DNA of 64,000 bases from Luteimonas arsenica (GTDB taxonomy: Bacteria > Pseudomonadota > Gammaproteobacteria > Xanthomonadales > Xanthomonadaceae), in contig NZ_SJRW01000001.1 in the NCBI RefSeq assembly GCF_004352825.1, positions 248,001 through 312,000 on the forward strand, given 5' to 3'. Below the pieces are notes generated by a model, which searched no databases, had not been told where the DNA came from, and saw only the letters and a program-made list of their open reading frames with translations. Positions within the stretch are counted from its first letter, which is position 1. Each line of letters starts with the position of its first letter. Shown here one piece after another: positions 36,422 through 47,113 of this stretch. A program made the position numbers and the translations under genes.

Positions 36422-37378
36422 ATGGATCCGGTGAGCCCCGGCGTCGCCGGCGACGGCGATGCCGAAGCCGCGGCCGCCCGCGACCACCGCCGCGGCGTGC
36501 TCGCGATGCTGTTCGCGGTGGCCGTGCTGTGCCTGATGGACGCCTGCATGAAGCAGCTGGCCGGCCACTACCCGCCGATGCAGGTCGCCGCGCTGCGCGG
36601 CATGGTCGGCCTGCCGCTGGTGCTGGCCTGGGCGGCGGCGACCACCGGCTTGCGGCCGCTGTTCCGGGTGCACTGGCCGCTGCACCTGCTGCGTGGCGTG
36701 TTGGGCGTGCTGTTCCTGTCCTGCTTCGTCGCCGGCCTGCGCGACCTGCCGATGTCGACTGCGTACGCGATCACCTTCGTCGGCCCGCTGCTGGTGACCG
36801 CGATGGCGGTGCCGCTGCTGCGCGAGCACGTCGGCCCGCGGCGCTGGACCGCGATCGTGGTCGGCATCGTCGGCGTGCTGGTGGTGCTGCGGCCGGGCGG
36901 GGAGGGCGTGATGACCCGCGCCGGCCTGCTGGTGCTGTTCGCGACCGTCTGCTATGCGGCCTCGGTGGTGACCGTGCGCATGCTGGCCCAGCGCGACAGC
37001 GCGCAGTCGCTGGTGTTCTGGTTCCTGGGCATGGTGGCGCTGGGCGCGGGCCTGCTGGCCTGGCCGGAGTGGGTGCCGCTGCGCGCCGCCGATGCCTGGC
37101 TGCTGGGCGGCATCGCGGTCTTCGGCACCCTGGGCCAGGTGGCGCTGACGAATGCCTTCCGGCTCGGCGAGGCTTCACTGATCGCGCCGCTGGAGTACAC
37201 CGCGCTGGTGTGGGTGGTGGTGCTCGACCTGGCGCTGTGGCACGCGCTGCCCGACGGCATGACCTGGCTGGGCGCGGCGATCATCGTCGCCAGCGGGCTC
37301 TACCTGATGCGCCGCGAGCGGGTGGTGCGCGCGCAGTCCGCGCCCGCCGACGCGCCGGAGCCGCCTGCGCAGGCATGA
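36422..37378 (+). CDS. DMT superfamily (EamA) membrane transporter
   Basis: 318 residues with about ten TM helices in two EamA repeats (about 25-155 and 165-300). Typical phrases are RGVLAMLFAVAVLCLMDACMKQLA, LPMSTAYAITFVGPLLVTAMAVPLL and LGEASLIAPLEYTALVWVV. Such proteins export metabolites or amino acids. The substrate is unknown. It is probably co-transcribed with the alcohol dehydrogenase gene. Confidence 0.9.
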   Translation: MDPVSPGVAGDGDAEAAAARDHRRGVLAMLFAVAVLCLMDACMKQLAGHYPPMQVAALRGMVGLPLVLAWAAATTGLRPLFRVHWPLHLLRGVLGVLFLSCFVAGLRDLPMSTAYAITFVGPLLVTAMAVPLLREHVGPRRWTAIVVGIVGVLVVLRPGGEGVMTRAGLLVLFATVCYAASVVTVRMLAQRDSAQSLVFWFLGMVALGAGLLAWPEWVPLRAADAWLLGGIAVFGTLGQVALTNAFRLGEASLIAPLEYTALVWVVVLDLALWHALPDGMTWLGAAIIVASGLYLMRRERVVRAQSAPADAPEPPAQA

Positions 37379-37380
37379 AA

Positions 37381-37410
37381 AAGGCGGGCCCGCGCGGGGC
37401 CCGCCTTGTT
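37381..37410. terminator. Bidirectional rho-independent terminator
   Basis: An 11-bp perfect stem AAGGCGGGCCC (37381-37391) pairs with 37397-37407 across loop GCGCG. TTGTT follows on the plus strand, and the upstream A-run gives TTTTT on the minus strand. It separates the DMT gene from the convergent OmpW-like gene. Confidence 0.85.
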
Positions 37411-37463
37411 GCCGGGACTGCCGGCCGGCGGTCGACCGGATCGCCGCAGACCGGCGCGTCCGA

Positions 37464-38111
37464 TCAGAACCGGGCGCCGATGCCCACGCCCAGCACCACC
37501 GGGTCGAGCTTGGCGTCGCCGGCCTTCACGCCGTTGACCTTCACGTCCGAGTCGGCCTGGAAATAGCGCGCATCGGCACGGGCGAACCAGGTCGGGCTGA
37601 TGTTGGCATCCACGCCGACCGTGGCCACCGCGCCCTTGGCGGTCTCGATGCCGACGCGGTCGCCGGCCGGGGTGGCGGTCTCGTTGTCGTAGTTGGTCTC
37701 GTGGTAGCCGAGGCCGACGAAGGGCCGGATCGTGCTTTCGGCGGTGCCGAAGCGGTACTGGCCGCTCACCGAGTACGGCTGCGCATCGACGCTGCCGACC
37801 TTGCCGCCGCCGGCATTGACGCGCTGGCCGTAGCTGTCCGCGGCCCAGGCTTCAACGCCCCAGTTGTCGGTGATGTGGTAGGTCACGCCCAGCGTCGGGG
37901 TGCCTTCGCCGTCGAACTGCGTGCGGGTGCCGCCGATCTCGGGGTTGCGGGTCGGTTCGACCATCGAATAGCCGGCGACCACGGACACGCGCTTGTCGGC
38001 GGCGCTGGTGCCGTCCTGGGCGAAGGCCGCCGGCGCGATGGCCAGGGCCAGGGCGGCGGGAACCAGGACCTTGGCGATGCGGGACTGCTTCTTGGGGGAA
38101 ATAACGGACAT
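37464..38111 (-). CDS. OmpW-like outer-membrane beta-barrel protein
   Basis: 215 residues with a signal peptide (about 1-31, ending AAFAQ). The body is an eight-strand-like barrel with alternating aromatic residues: VTYHITDNWGVEAWAADSYG, VSGQYRFGTAESTIRPFVGLGYHETNY and FARADARYFQADSDVKVNG. The chain ends in Phe, the signal for barrel assembly. This resembles the OmpW family of small porins. GAGGAG 7 nt before ATG 38111 confirms the start. It stands as a single gene with a terminator. Confidence 0.87.
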   Translation of the reverse strand: MSVISPKKQSRIAKVLVPAALALAIAPAAFAQDGTSAADKRVSVVAGYSMVEPTRNPEIGGTRTQFDGEGTPTLGVTYHITDNWGVEAWAADSYGQRVNAGGGKVGSVDAQPYSVSGQYRFGTAESTIRPFVGLGYHETNYDNETATPAGDRVGIETAKGAVATVGVDANISPTWFARADARYFQADSDVKVNGVKAGDAKLDPVVLGVGIGARF

Positions 38112-38421
38112 GGGGAGTCTCCTCGTTAACAACATATGGGCCCCTGGGAGTGGGGCGACGACATCCTGGCCGTGCACGCATGAATCGCACTTGTCGCGGG
38201 CGGGGCGGAAAAGGGAACTTCTGCACGCGCGGTTCATCCGCCACACGCGGCGTGGACACGGGTGAACGCGGCATGACCCTGGTCATGGCCGGTCGGCAGC
38301 CTGTGAGGCGCCGCGCGGCGAAGCGGGGTGCGGCCCGGGCGTGGCCGCCGGTTCCGAGGTTGGCGCTTGCACGCGCGGGGGCCACAATAGCGGTCCGCCT
38401 TACCGACCGTGGAGATACCCG
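38112..38421. other. 310-bp divergent promoter region between ompW-like gene and aceF
   Basis: No gene is seen here. It holds an AT-richer patch (GTTAACAACATATG, about 38125-38138) just upstream of the minus-strand barrel gene, and a likely aceF promoter near its right end. No other repeat or RNA-like element was found. Confidence 0.6.
38360..38388 (+). promoter_or_regulatory. Probable sigma-70 promoter of aceF-lpd
   Basis: TTGGCG (38360-38365), 17-bp spacer, CACAAT (38383-38388), 33 bp before the aceF start codon. Confidence 0.5.
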
Positions 38422-39828
38422 ATGGCCAGCCCCCAGGAAGCACGCGTACCGGACATCGGAGGCTACGACGACGTGCCGGTGATCGAGGTCCTGGTTGCGG
38501 CCGGTGACAGCGTCGACAAGGACCAGGGCCTGATCACGCTGGAGTCCGACAAGGCGACGATGGAAGTGCCGGCGCCGTTCGCGGGCATCGTGCGCGAGGT
38601 CAAGGTCAAGGTCGGCGACATGCTGTCCGAGGGTGGGCTGGTCGCCCTCATCGAACCCGCCGAAGGCGGCGCCGACGCACCGGCCCCGGCCGAAGCCGCG
38701 GCGCCGGAAGCGCCGCGCGCCCAGCCCGAGGCGCCGTCCGAGGTCCGCCCTGCCGCCGAGACCGGCACCCAGGTGCCGCCGGTGGCGGTGTCCGAAAAGC
38801 CGGACAACATCGCCCAGGCCGCCATCGACCGCCAGGCCGGCGGGACGGCCGCGGCCGATGCCGCCGCCGCGCCGCGCGTGCTCGGCGCCGACGCGGTGCT
38901 GCCGGGCAAGGTGCCCTATGCCAGCCCGGCCGTTCGCCTGTTCGCACGCGAGCTCGGCGTCGACCTGCTGCAGGTGGCGGGCAGCGCCCGCGGCGGCCGG
39001 ATCACGAAGGAAGACGTGCAGAAGTTCGTGAAGTCGGCCCTGGCTGGCGGCGTGTCCGCGGGCGGCGGCGCGGTCGCGGCCGGTGGCGGCCTCAACCTGC
39101 TGCCCTGGCCGAAGGTCGATTTCTCGAAGTTCGGCGAGGTCGAGGAAAAGCCGCTGTCGCGGATCAAGAAGATCAGCGGCGCCAACCTCGCGCGCAACTG
39201 GGCGATGATCCCGCACGTCACCCAGCACGACGACGCCGACATCACCGACCTGGAAGCGCTGCGCGTCGCGCTCAACAAGGAAAACGAGAAGGCCGGCATC
39301 AAGCTCACCATGCTCGCCTTCATCATGAAGGCCGCCGTTTCCGCGCTGCAGAAGTATCCCGAGTTCAACGCCTCGCTCGACGCCTCGGGCGAGACGCTGA
39401 CGCTGAAGAAGTACTTCCACGTCGGCTTCGCCGCCGACACGCCCAACGGCCTGGTGGTGCCGGTGGTGCGCGACTGCGACAGGAAGGGCGTCATCGAGAT
39501 CGCGCAGGAGACCTCGGCGCTGGCGAAGAAGGCCCGCGACGGCAAGCTCGGCCCGGCCGAAATGTCCGGCGGCTGCTTCTCGATCAGCTCGCTGGGCGGC
39601 ATCGGCGGCACTGCCTTCACGCCGATCGTCAACGCGCCGGAAGTCGCGATCCTGGGCGTGTCCAAGTCGGCGATGAAGCCGGTCTGGGACGGCAAGGCCT
39701 TCCAGCCGCGACTGGTGCTGCCGCTGTCGCTGTCCTATGACCACCGGGTGATCGACGGTGCCGCGGCGGCGCGCTTCACCGCCTATCTCGCACAGCTGCT
39801 CGGCGACATGCGCCGGGCGATGCTCTGA
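38422..39828 (+). CDS. aceF: Pyruvate dehydrogenase E2, dihydrolipoamide acetyltransferase
   Basis: 468 residues. One N-terminal lipoyl domain carries K44 in [12 protein letters not shown]. An Ala/Pro-rich linker follows (about 80-150), then a peripheral subunit-binding domain (about 170-210, [19 protein letters not shown]). The catalytic acetyltransferase has H441-RVID445-G (HxxxDG). It passes acetyl groups from AceE to CoA in the E2 core. GGAGA lies 6 nt before ATG 38422. lpd follows after 10 bp. It has a single lipoyl domain, against three in E. coli. Confidence 0.96.
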   Translation: MASPQEARVPDIGGYDDVPVIEVLVAAGDSVDKDQGLITLESDKATMEVPAPFAGIVREVKVKVGDMLSEGGLVALIEPAEGGADAPAPAEAAAPEAPRAQPEAPSEVRPAAETGTQVPPVAVSEKPDNIAQAAIDRQAGGTAAADAAAAPRVLGADAVLPGKVPYASPAVRLFARELGVDLLQVAGSARGGRITKEDVQKFVKSALAGGVSAGGGAVAAGGGLNLLPWPKVDFSKFGEVEEKPLSRIKKISGANLARNWAMIPHVTQHDDADITDLEALRVALNKENEKAGIKLTMLAFIMKAAVSALQKYPEFNASLDASGETLTLKKYFHVGFAADTPNGLVVPVVRDCDRKGVIEIAQETSALAKKARDGKLGPAEMSGGCFSISSLGGIGGTAFTPIVNAPEVAILGVSKSAMKPVWDGKAFQPRLVLPLSLSYDHRVIDGAAAARFTAYLAQLLGDMRRAML

Positions 39829-39838
39829 GGGCGCGGCC

Positions 39839-41677
<1,839 letters not shown>

Positions 41678-41693
41678 CGGGACACCACCGCGA

Positions 41694-41732
41694 GCCTGCC
41701 CCCCATCTGCCCTTCGGGGGATGGGGGCAGGC
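41694..41732 (+). terminator. Hairpin terminator after lpd
   Basis: GCCTGCCCCCCATC (41694-41707) pairs with GATGGGGGCAGGC (41720-41732) with one bulged base. There is no clear T-run. It lies between convergent lpd and the barrel protein gene. Confidence 0.6.
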
Positions 41733-41742
41733 CGCCGTATCG

Positions 41743-42555
41743 TCAGAACGCCAGCGTCAACCCCGCCACCGGCCCGCGGAAGCGCTGGTCCAGCCCGACC
41801 GTGCCGTCGCTGCCGCTCTTGCGGACGTTGAGCTTGAACCAGTCGTAGCCGACGTGGACGCCCACCTTCGGCGTGAACCGGTATTCCACCAGTGCGTTGG
41901 CGCGGCTGATGTCGCCGTCGTAGTCGTCGAAGTCGCCCCAGTCGGCGTCCAGGTACTGGCCCTGGGCGACGAAGCGCCAGCGGCCGTCGGCGGTGTTCGC
42001 GGCGGCACGCAGGCCGACCACCGGCGCGTAGCCGGTCTCGCGGCCGTGGGCGCGGAAGCTCTCGTCGCCCGCGGTCGCGCGCAGGTCGGCTTCCAGGCGC
42101 GCGCTTTCCAGGCCGATCTGCAGGCCCAGGCTCGTGGTCGGGGTTTCCACCACCGCATAGTCGTAGACCAGGCTGGCGAGGTGGAAGTCGGTGTCCAGGC
42201 GGGCCTGGCTGTCGGCCGGGAACTCGATGCCGTCGAAGTCCAGGTCCTGGCCCAGGGTCGCGCTCTGGTCCTCGCTGTAGCGGAAGTAGTTGAACAGCAG
42301 GCGGTGGCGGTCGCCAGCGCGGAACATGCCTTCGATGCGCGGCACGGTCTTTTCGCCGATCTCCCAGCGCGGGCTTTCATACTCGTAGGCATCGCCGGCG
42401 ACGATGGCGTCGGCGGTGAACTGTGTCTCGGCCTTGGCGTGCATGCCGCTCAGGCGCAGGGTGAATCGATCATCGTCGGCATGGGCGGCCGGGGCGAAAA
42501 GCGCCGCCGCCGCGCACAGCGCAAATGCGCCGCGGGTCAGGGGGGTCTTGCTCAC
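41743..42555 (-). CDS. Outer-membrane beta-barrel protein of unknown function
   Basis: 270 residues from GTG 42555, with AAGGAG 8 nt upstream. The signal peptide is about 1-26 (ALFAPAAHAD). The mature part alternates polar and aromatic residues as in barrel strands (RHRLLFNYFRYSEDQSATLG, FHLASLVYDYAVVETPTTSLGLQIG, GVHVGYDWFKLNVRKS) and ends LAF, a barrel-assembly signal. I do not recognise a named family. It is convergent with lpd. Confidence 0.8.
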   Translation of the reverse strand: MSKTPLTRGAFALCAAAALFAPAAHADDDRFTLRLSGMHAKAETQFTADAIVAGDAYEYESPRWEIGEKTVPRIEGMFRAGDRHRLLFNYFRYSEDQSATLGQDLDFDGIEFPADSQARLDTDFHLASLVYDYAVVETPTTSLGLQIGLESARLEADLRATAGDESFRAHGRETGYAPVVGLRAAANTADGRWRFVAQGQYLDADWGDFDDYDGDISRANALVEYRFTPKVGVHVGYDWFKLNVRKSGSDGTVGLDQRFRGPVAGLTLAF

Positions 42556-42862
42556 GTGGGGAACTCCTTGTGGGGGGATGGGGCTGCTCTGCGGCGGCCG
42601 CCGGCGCACTTTCTGCCTGATCGGCGATGCAGCGGACGTGAAGCGGTGGCGCGATGGGCGACGCCCCGCGGCCAGTCGCAATGTGACCGTCGGCACGCTG
42701 CGCATCGCCCATGCGTCGCGTTTCCATCGGCTTAGGGCCAACCCCAGCTATCCGCGTCGCGCCTGGCGTGGCGCTATTGCCCAAGCGCGGCGGCAAGCCG
42801 CGCGGACCGGTTCCGGGGACGGGGGGAGCCAAGGCGCCAAAGGGCGCAACCAAGGGGTGGAG
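42556..42862. other. 307-bp intergenic region upstream of the amidase gene
   Basis: No gene is seen. It holds the divergent starts of the barrel protein and amidase genes, a small hairpin CGCGGC/GCCGCG near 42790-42806, and one TGTGA half-site (TGTGACC, near 42682) that might belong to a CRP/Clp-like site but lacks its partner half. No clear promoter can be called. Confidence 0.4.
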
Positions 42863-44788
42863 ATGAGCATTCGAACGAATCAGGCAGTTGCGGTGCTGGC
42901 CCTGTCGATCGCGGTGGCCGCGTTTGCGGCGGCGCCCGCGCATGCGAAGGCGAAGTTCGTCGGCGACGACGGGGTGGACCCGGTCACGGCGAAGCTGGAA
43001 GCGGAGATGGTGCAGCGGCTCCAGGCCGAGGAGGTCCGGTTGCGCGCCGAACGTGCCGCGTATCCCGGCTATTTCCAGCGCGCCTATGCGGCCTATCCGA
43101 AGATCCCGCGCGGCACCCTGGAGGCGATCGCCTATGTGCAGAGCCGCTGGCACAACGTCCGCCACGAGGACGCCGGCGACATGGGCGACCACCACCACAT
43201 GCCCGCCGCCCACGGCGTGATGGGCCTGTACGCGGGTGATGGCTTCGCCGACCAGGTGGGCGAGGCCGCGGCCCTGCTGGGCGTCCCGGCCGAACGCGTG
43301 AAGCAGGACCCGGCCACCAACATCCTGGCCGCCGCGGTGCTGCTCGACCGCCAGCTGCGCGGCAAGGACGTCAGGGACCTCGAATCGCTGGCGCCGGAAC
43401 TGGCGCGCTACGCGGGCTTCTCCGCTTCGCCGGCGGATGGCGCCATCGACGACTATGCCCGCGCCAGCTTCGCCTTCGACGTGCTGCTGGCACAGGACCG
43501 CGGCATCGACGAGAAGGGCATGGTGGTGCCGCAGACCGCGGTGGCCTGGGAGCGCGCCTTCGACGCCTCCACGCTGGTGAAGCTGCAGGCGCCGTTCGTG
43601 CGCCTGGACGTGGAAGGCGACCGCATCGAGGTCGACGGCTTCGCCATCGACCCGGTCAGCGAGCAGCTCGTGCGCACGCCGTCGAAGAAGGACGGCGGCG
43701 ACGGCAGCCTGCGCGCGCAGAGCACCGATTACGGTCCGGCGATCTGGAACCCCGCCCACTCCACCAACTACAACGCCTCGCGCAGCGCGGCCGTCAGCGC
43801 CGTGACCATCCACACCGCGCAGGGCAGCTATGCGGGCACCATCAGCTGGTTCAAGAACTCGGCGGCCAACGTCAGCGCCCACTACGTGATCCGCAGCTCC
43901 GACGGCCAGGTCACGCAGATGGTGCGCAACGCCCACACTGCCTGGCACGTGCGCAACCAGAACAGCTACACCCTGGGCATCGAGCACGAGGGCTACGTCA
44001 ACAACAGCTCCTGGTACACCACCGCCATGTACAACGCCTCGGCGGCGCTGGTGCGAAATTTCTGCTCGAAGTACAGCGCCATCAGCTGCGCCAGCGCCTA
44101 CAAGGGTGCGCCCAGCAGCGGCATCAACGTCCTGCCGACCTCGGTCAAGATCAAGGGCCACCAGCACTTCAGCGGGCAGACCCACACCGATCCGGGCATC
44201 AACTGGAACTGGGCGAGCTACTACACCCGGCTCAACCCGGGCGGTGGCGGTGGCGGCACCACGTACCTCGACCGCTTCGAGAGCAGCGTCGGCCACTTCA
44301 ACACCAGCCCCGCGTATTCGGGCAGCACCACCGGTATTTCCACGGCGTCCACCGCGACGCGGGTGTGCACGACCCGCTACGCGGGCAACTGCTCGCTGCG
44401 CGTGCTGCTGAAGGACAACCCGAACACCAGCGCGGCCTGGGCGGTGCGCCTGCTCTCGGGCACGGGCAATCCGGGCAGCAACACGGCGATCACCCGCGCC
44501 AACGGCAGCATCGGCTTCTGGGTGTACTCCGGCGGCAGCGGCATGAGCGTGGCCGTGGGCATCGACGACAGCGACGGCACCGAGCGCTCCACCAGCAAGG
44601 CGATCCCGGCCAACAGCTGGACCTACGTGTCCTGGTCGCTGACCGACGCCAACCAGTGGAACGCCTGGGTCGGTGGCAACGGCGCGATCACCGCCGGCAC
44701 CGTCAAGCTGGACGCGATCTGGCTGTACCACGCCAACACCAGCTACGACATCAACGTCTACATCGACGACGTGCAGGCCAGGAACTGA
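42863..44788 (+). CDS. Exported N-acetylmuramoyl-L-alanine amidase with degenerate SLT-like and C-terminal binding modules
   Basis: 641 residues with a signal peptide (about 1-29, ending PAHAK). Residues 65-190 resemble a soluble lytic transglycosylase fold (LEAIAYVQSRWHN ... HGVMGLY ... DPATNILAAAVLL), but Gln93 stands where the catalytic Glu is expected. An Amidase_2 domain (about 290-460) has zinc ligand H317 (VTIHTAQG), LGIEHEGYV, and H441-T-D443 (THTDPG). After a Gly-rich hinge, residues 466-641 form a jelly-roll-like module shared with the next gene product. It cleaves the MurNAc-L-Ala bond. AAGGGG precedes ATG 42863 by 5 nt. The export signal and accessory modules suggest a secreted wall-lytic enzyme. 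Confidence 0.88.
   Translation: MSIRTNQAVAVLALSIAVAAFAAAPAHAKAKFVGDDGVDPVTAKLEAEMVQRLQAEEVRLRAERAAYPGYFQRAYAAYPKIPRGTLEAIAYVQSRWHNVRHEDAGDMGDHHHMPAAHGVMGLYAGDGFADQVGEAAALLGVPAERVKQDPATNILAAAVLLDRQLRGKDVRDLESLAPELARYAGFSASPADGAIDDYARASFAFDVLLAQDRGIDEKGMVVPQTAVAWERAFDASTLVKLQAPFVRLDVEGDRIEVDGFAIDPVSEQLVRTPSKKDGGDGSLRAQSTDYGPAIWNPAHSTNYNASRSAAVSAVTIHTAQGSYAGTISWFKNSAANVSAHYVIRSSDGQVTQMVRNAHTAWHVRNQNSYTLGIEHEGYVNNSSWYTTAMYNASAALVRNFCSKYSAISCASAYKGAPSSGINVLPTSVKIKGHQHFSGQTHTDPGINWNWASYYTRLNPGGGGGGTTYLDRFESSVGHFNTSPAYSGSTTGISTASTATRVCTTRYAGNCSLRVLLKDNPNTSAAWAVRLLSGTGNPGSNTAITRANGSIGFWVYSGGSGMSVAVGIDDSDGTERSTSKAIPANSWTYVSWSLTDANQWNAWVGGNGAITAGTVKLDAIWLYHANTSYDINVYIDDVQARN
44529..44586 (+). repeat. 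58-bp segment identical to 46761-46818
   Basis: Both copies lie in the C-terminal module (coding GGSGMSVAVGIDDSDGTER). They are identical over 58 bp, including synonymous positions, while flanking parts of the module differ. Confidence 0.85.
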
Positions 44789-44935
44789 CCCGGGTCCGGG
44801 CGGTGGCGGTTCGCCGCCATCGCCCATCCCACTGCGGCAGCGCGAGGGCCTGCGCCCGTCGCGGGCGGTCCGCATGCGGACAGGCCGCCCCGCGGCAGTT
44901 GCCGTTGCATTCCAGCGATCCGCCGGAAACGCCCC

Positions 44936-47020
44936 ATGTCCACACTGACAGACCGGAAGGCGGGTCATCCCCGCCGCCGCTCCGTGATCCTTGCCGCCGC
45001 GTTCGTCGCCTGCGTGACGGGCCTCGCCCATGCGGGGCCTGTGTCCCCGCTGCTGGCAAGTGATGGCACGCGGCCGGATCCTTCGGCGCCCCTGGTGCGC
45101 GTGCGTGACAGCGCGACCGGTCGCAGCCTGCCGGCCCAGGCCGAGCTGCAATCACTCGCGCGCGCCGATGCCGTCCGCCAGGGCGCGCTGCCATCCTCGG
45201 GTGCGCGACTTGCGCAGGTCGCGCACGGTGCGTACCAGCTGTCCGTATCGGCGCCGGGTTACCACCCGCTGTCGATGCCCCTCCAGGTCGACGGCACGGC
45301 CGCGTTGCCGGTGACGCTCTGGCTGCAGCCACAGCGGCCCTCTGTCGAGGCCGAGCGCCGTGCCTTGCGTGCCGTTGAATGCGGTGTCTGCGCCATCGTG
45401 TCCGGTCATGTCTACGATCGCGATTCGGGGCGTCCGCTGCCGGGGCTGCGCATCCGCTCCGAGCGCGGGGGCAGCGCCACCACCGATCGTGACGGCGCGT
45501 TCGAGCTGGTGCTGCATGCATCCCCGCACACCACCACCGACGCCGAAGCCCTGCCCGAAACCACCAGCCTGGTGATCGAGGGCGGCGGCTACCGGCAGGC
45601 GCTGCGCAATCTCGCGCTGTACCAGGACAGCCATGACCTGATCCTGGATCTCGCCCCTGGCGGCTCGCCGCCAGCCGACTTCGGACACGTCCAGTTGCAG
45701 GCCGGGACGGCGCCTGCGCGCGCCGCGCTGGCCGGGGCTCCGGCCGTGGCGGCGATCGAAGCCGAGCGCGTCGCCACCGACCGGCACCAGGCCCTGGATC
45801 CGGATGATCCGGACACCGTGGCGATGGCGCGCGAACTCGCCGCCCAGGCCGCCACCCTCCCTGTGCCGGGCAGCATCCGCGTCGGCACCAACTGCTCGGG
45901 GCGCAGCTGCACGGGGGTGTCGGTCTACGCGCTGGAGGACTACGTCGGCCGCGGCCTGGACGATGAGTGGATCGCGTCCTGGCGGGCGGCGTCGCTGGCT
46001 GCCGGCGCGATCGCGTACCGCAGCTACGGCGCCTACCACGTGGCGAATCCGGTCAACAGCCAGTACGACATCTGCAGCAGCACGTCCTGCCAGGTGTTCC
46101 AGCCGGGTTCGGTGACGGCCACGGTCGCCGCCGCCGCGGCCACCCGCGGCGTGGTCCTGACCCGCGACGGCCAGAGCATCGCCTTCAGCGAATACTCGGC
46201 CGAAAACAACGCCTGGGACGACCCGTCCGATGGCCTGTCATGCAGCAATCCCGACCTCAGCTGCGGCAACGGCCGCAACGGATCGCCACGCAACGGCTGG
46301 CCCTGCCTGTCCGACCCGGTCGGGACCGGGCGCGGCTGTTTCGGCCACGGGCGCGGCATGAGCCAGTGGGGTACGCAGCGCTGGGCCGCCAACCACGGGC
46401 GCGACTGGCTGTGGATCACCAACCACTACTTCAACAACAGCAACCAGCCCGGCGGGATGCGCAATGCCTTCCTGGCCAACCTCGCCACCGCCACCACGAT
46501 GCTCGACAACTTCGAGAACGGCGTGGGCCGGTTCGGAACCGGCCCCACCTACTCGGGCAGCACCGTGGGCATCAGCACCGCCTCGACTGCCATGCGGACC
46601 TGCAGCGTCCGCCACGGCGGCACGTGTTCCCTGCATGTCCGGCTGGTGGACGATCCCGGCAGCAGCGCCGCCTGGGCGGTGCGCCTGCTGTCGGGCGTCG
46701 GTACTCCCGCGGCGAATGCGCCGCTGCCGCGCCCCGGCAGCATCGGCTTCTGGGTCTATGCCGGCGGCAGCGGCATGAGCGTGGCCGTGGGCATCGACGA
46801 CAGCGACGGCACCGAGCGTTCGATCAGTCGCGCGATCCCGGCCAACAGCTGGACCTACGTGTCCTGGTCGCTGGCCGACGCCGGCCAGTGGAACGCCTGG
46901 GCGGGCGGCAACGGCGCGATCACCGCCGCGAACGTCACGCTGGACGCGATCTGGCTGTACCACGCCAACACCAGCTGGGACATCAACCTCTACATCGACG
47001 ACGTGCAGCTGCGGCACTGA
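44936..47020 (+). CDS. Exported SpoIID/LytB-domain protein with the same C-terminal module
   Basis: 694 residues with a signal peptide (about 1-33, ending LAHAG). Residues 35-260 contain carboxypeptidase-regulatory-like Ig-type domains (VSGHVYDRDSGRPLPGLRI). A SpoIID domain (about 310-515) has VYALEDYVGRGLDDEW with E344 at the catalytic Glu position, SWRAASLAAGAIAYRSYG, and GHGRGMSQWG (470-479). Residues 520-694 are homologous to the last 176 residues of the preceding amidase. SpoIID cuts glycan strands already stripped of peptides. Several Cys in the domain suggest disulfides and an extracytoplasmic site. It lies 147 bp after the amidase gene on the same strand. Confidence 0.85.
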   Translation: MSTLTDRKAGHPRRRSVILAAAFVACVTGLAHAGPVSPLLASDGTRPDPSAPLVRVRDSATGRSLPAQAELQSLARADAVRQGALPSSGARLAQVAHGAYQLSVSAPGYHPLSMPLQVDGTAALPVTLWLQPQRPSVEAERRALRAVECGVCAIVSGHVYDRDSGRPLPGLRIRSERGGSATTDRDGAFELVLHASPHTTTDAEALPETTSLVIEGGGYRQALRNLALYQDSHDLILDLAPGGSPPADFGHVQLQAGTAPARAALAGAPAVAAIEAERVATDRHQALDPDDPDTVAMARELAAQAATLPVPGSIRVGTNCSGRSCTGVSVYALEDYVGRGLDDEWIASWRAASLAAGAIAYRSYGAYHVANPVNSQYDICSSTSCQVFQPGSVTATVAAAAATRGVVLTRDGQSIAFSEYSAENNAWDDPSDGLSCSNPDLSCGNGRNGSPRNGWPCLSDPVGTGRGCFGHGRGMSQWGTQRWAANHGRDWLWITNHYFNNSNQPGGMRNAFLANLATATTMLDNFENGVGRFGTGPTYSGSTVGISTASTAMRTCSVRHGGTCSLHVRLVDDPGSSAAWAVRLLSGVGTPAANAPLPRPGSIGFWVYAGGSGMSVAVGIDDSDGTERSISRAIPANSWTYVSWSLADAGQWNAWAGGNGAITAANVTLDAIWLYHANTSWDINLYIDDVQLRH
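46761..46818 (+). repeat. 58-bp segment identical to 44529-44586
   Basis: Second copy of the identical tract, within the C-terminal module of the SpoIID-domain gene. A shorter identical run (AGCTGGACCTACGTGTCCTG) follows in both genes. Confidence 0.85.
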
Positions 47021-47113
47021 GGGCGGGGCGACGCATCCGGCAAGGGGTTTCATGCGGCCGTGCGCCCCGGTGCGTAAGCTGTCGCGGTTTCCGCAGGCGC
47101 AGGGGAGCCGTCC

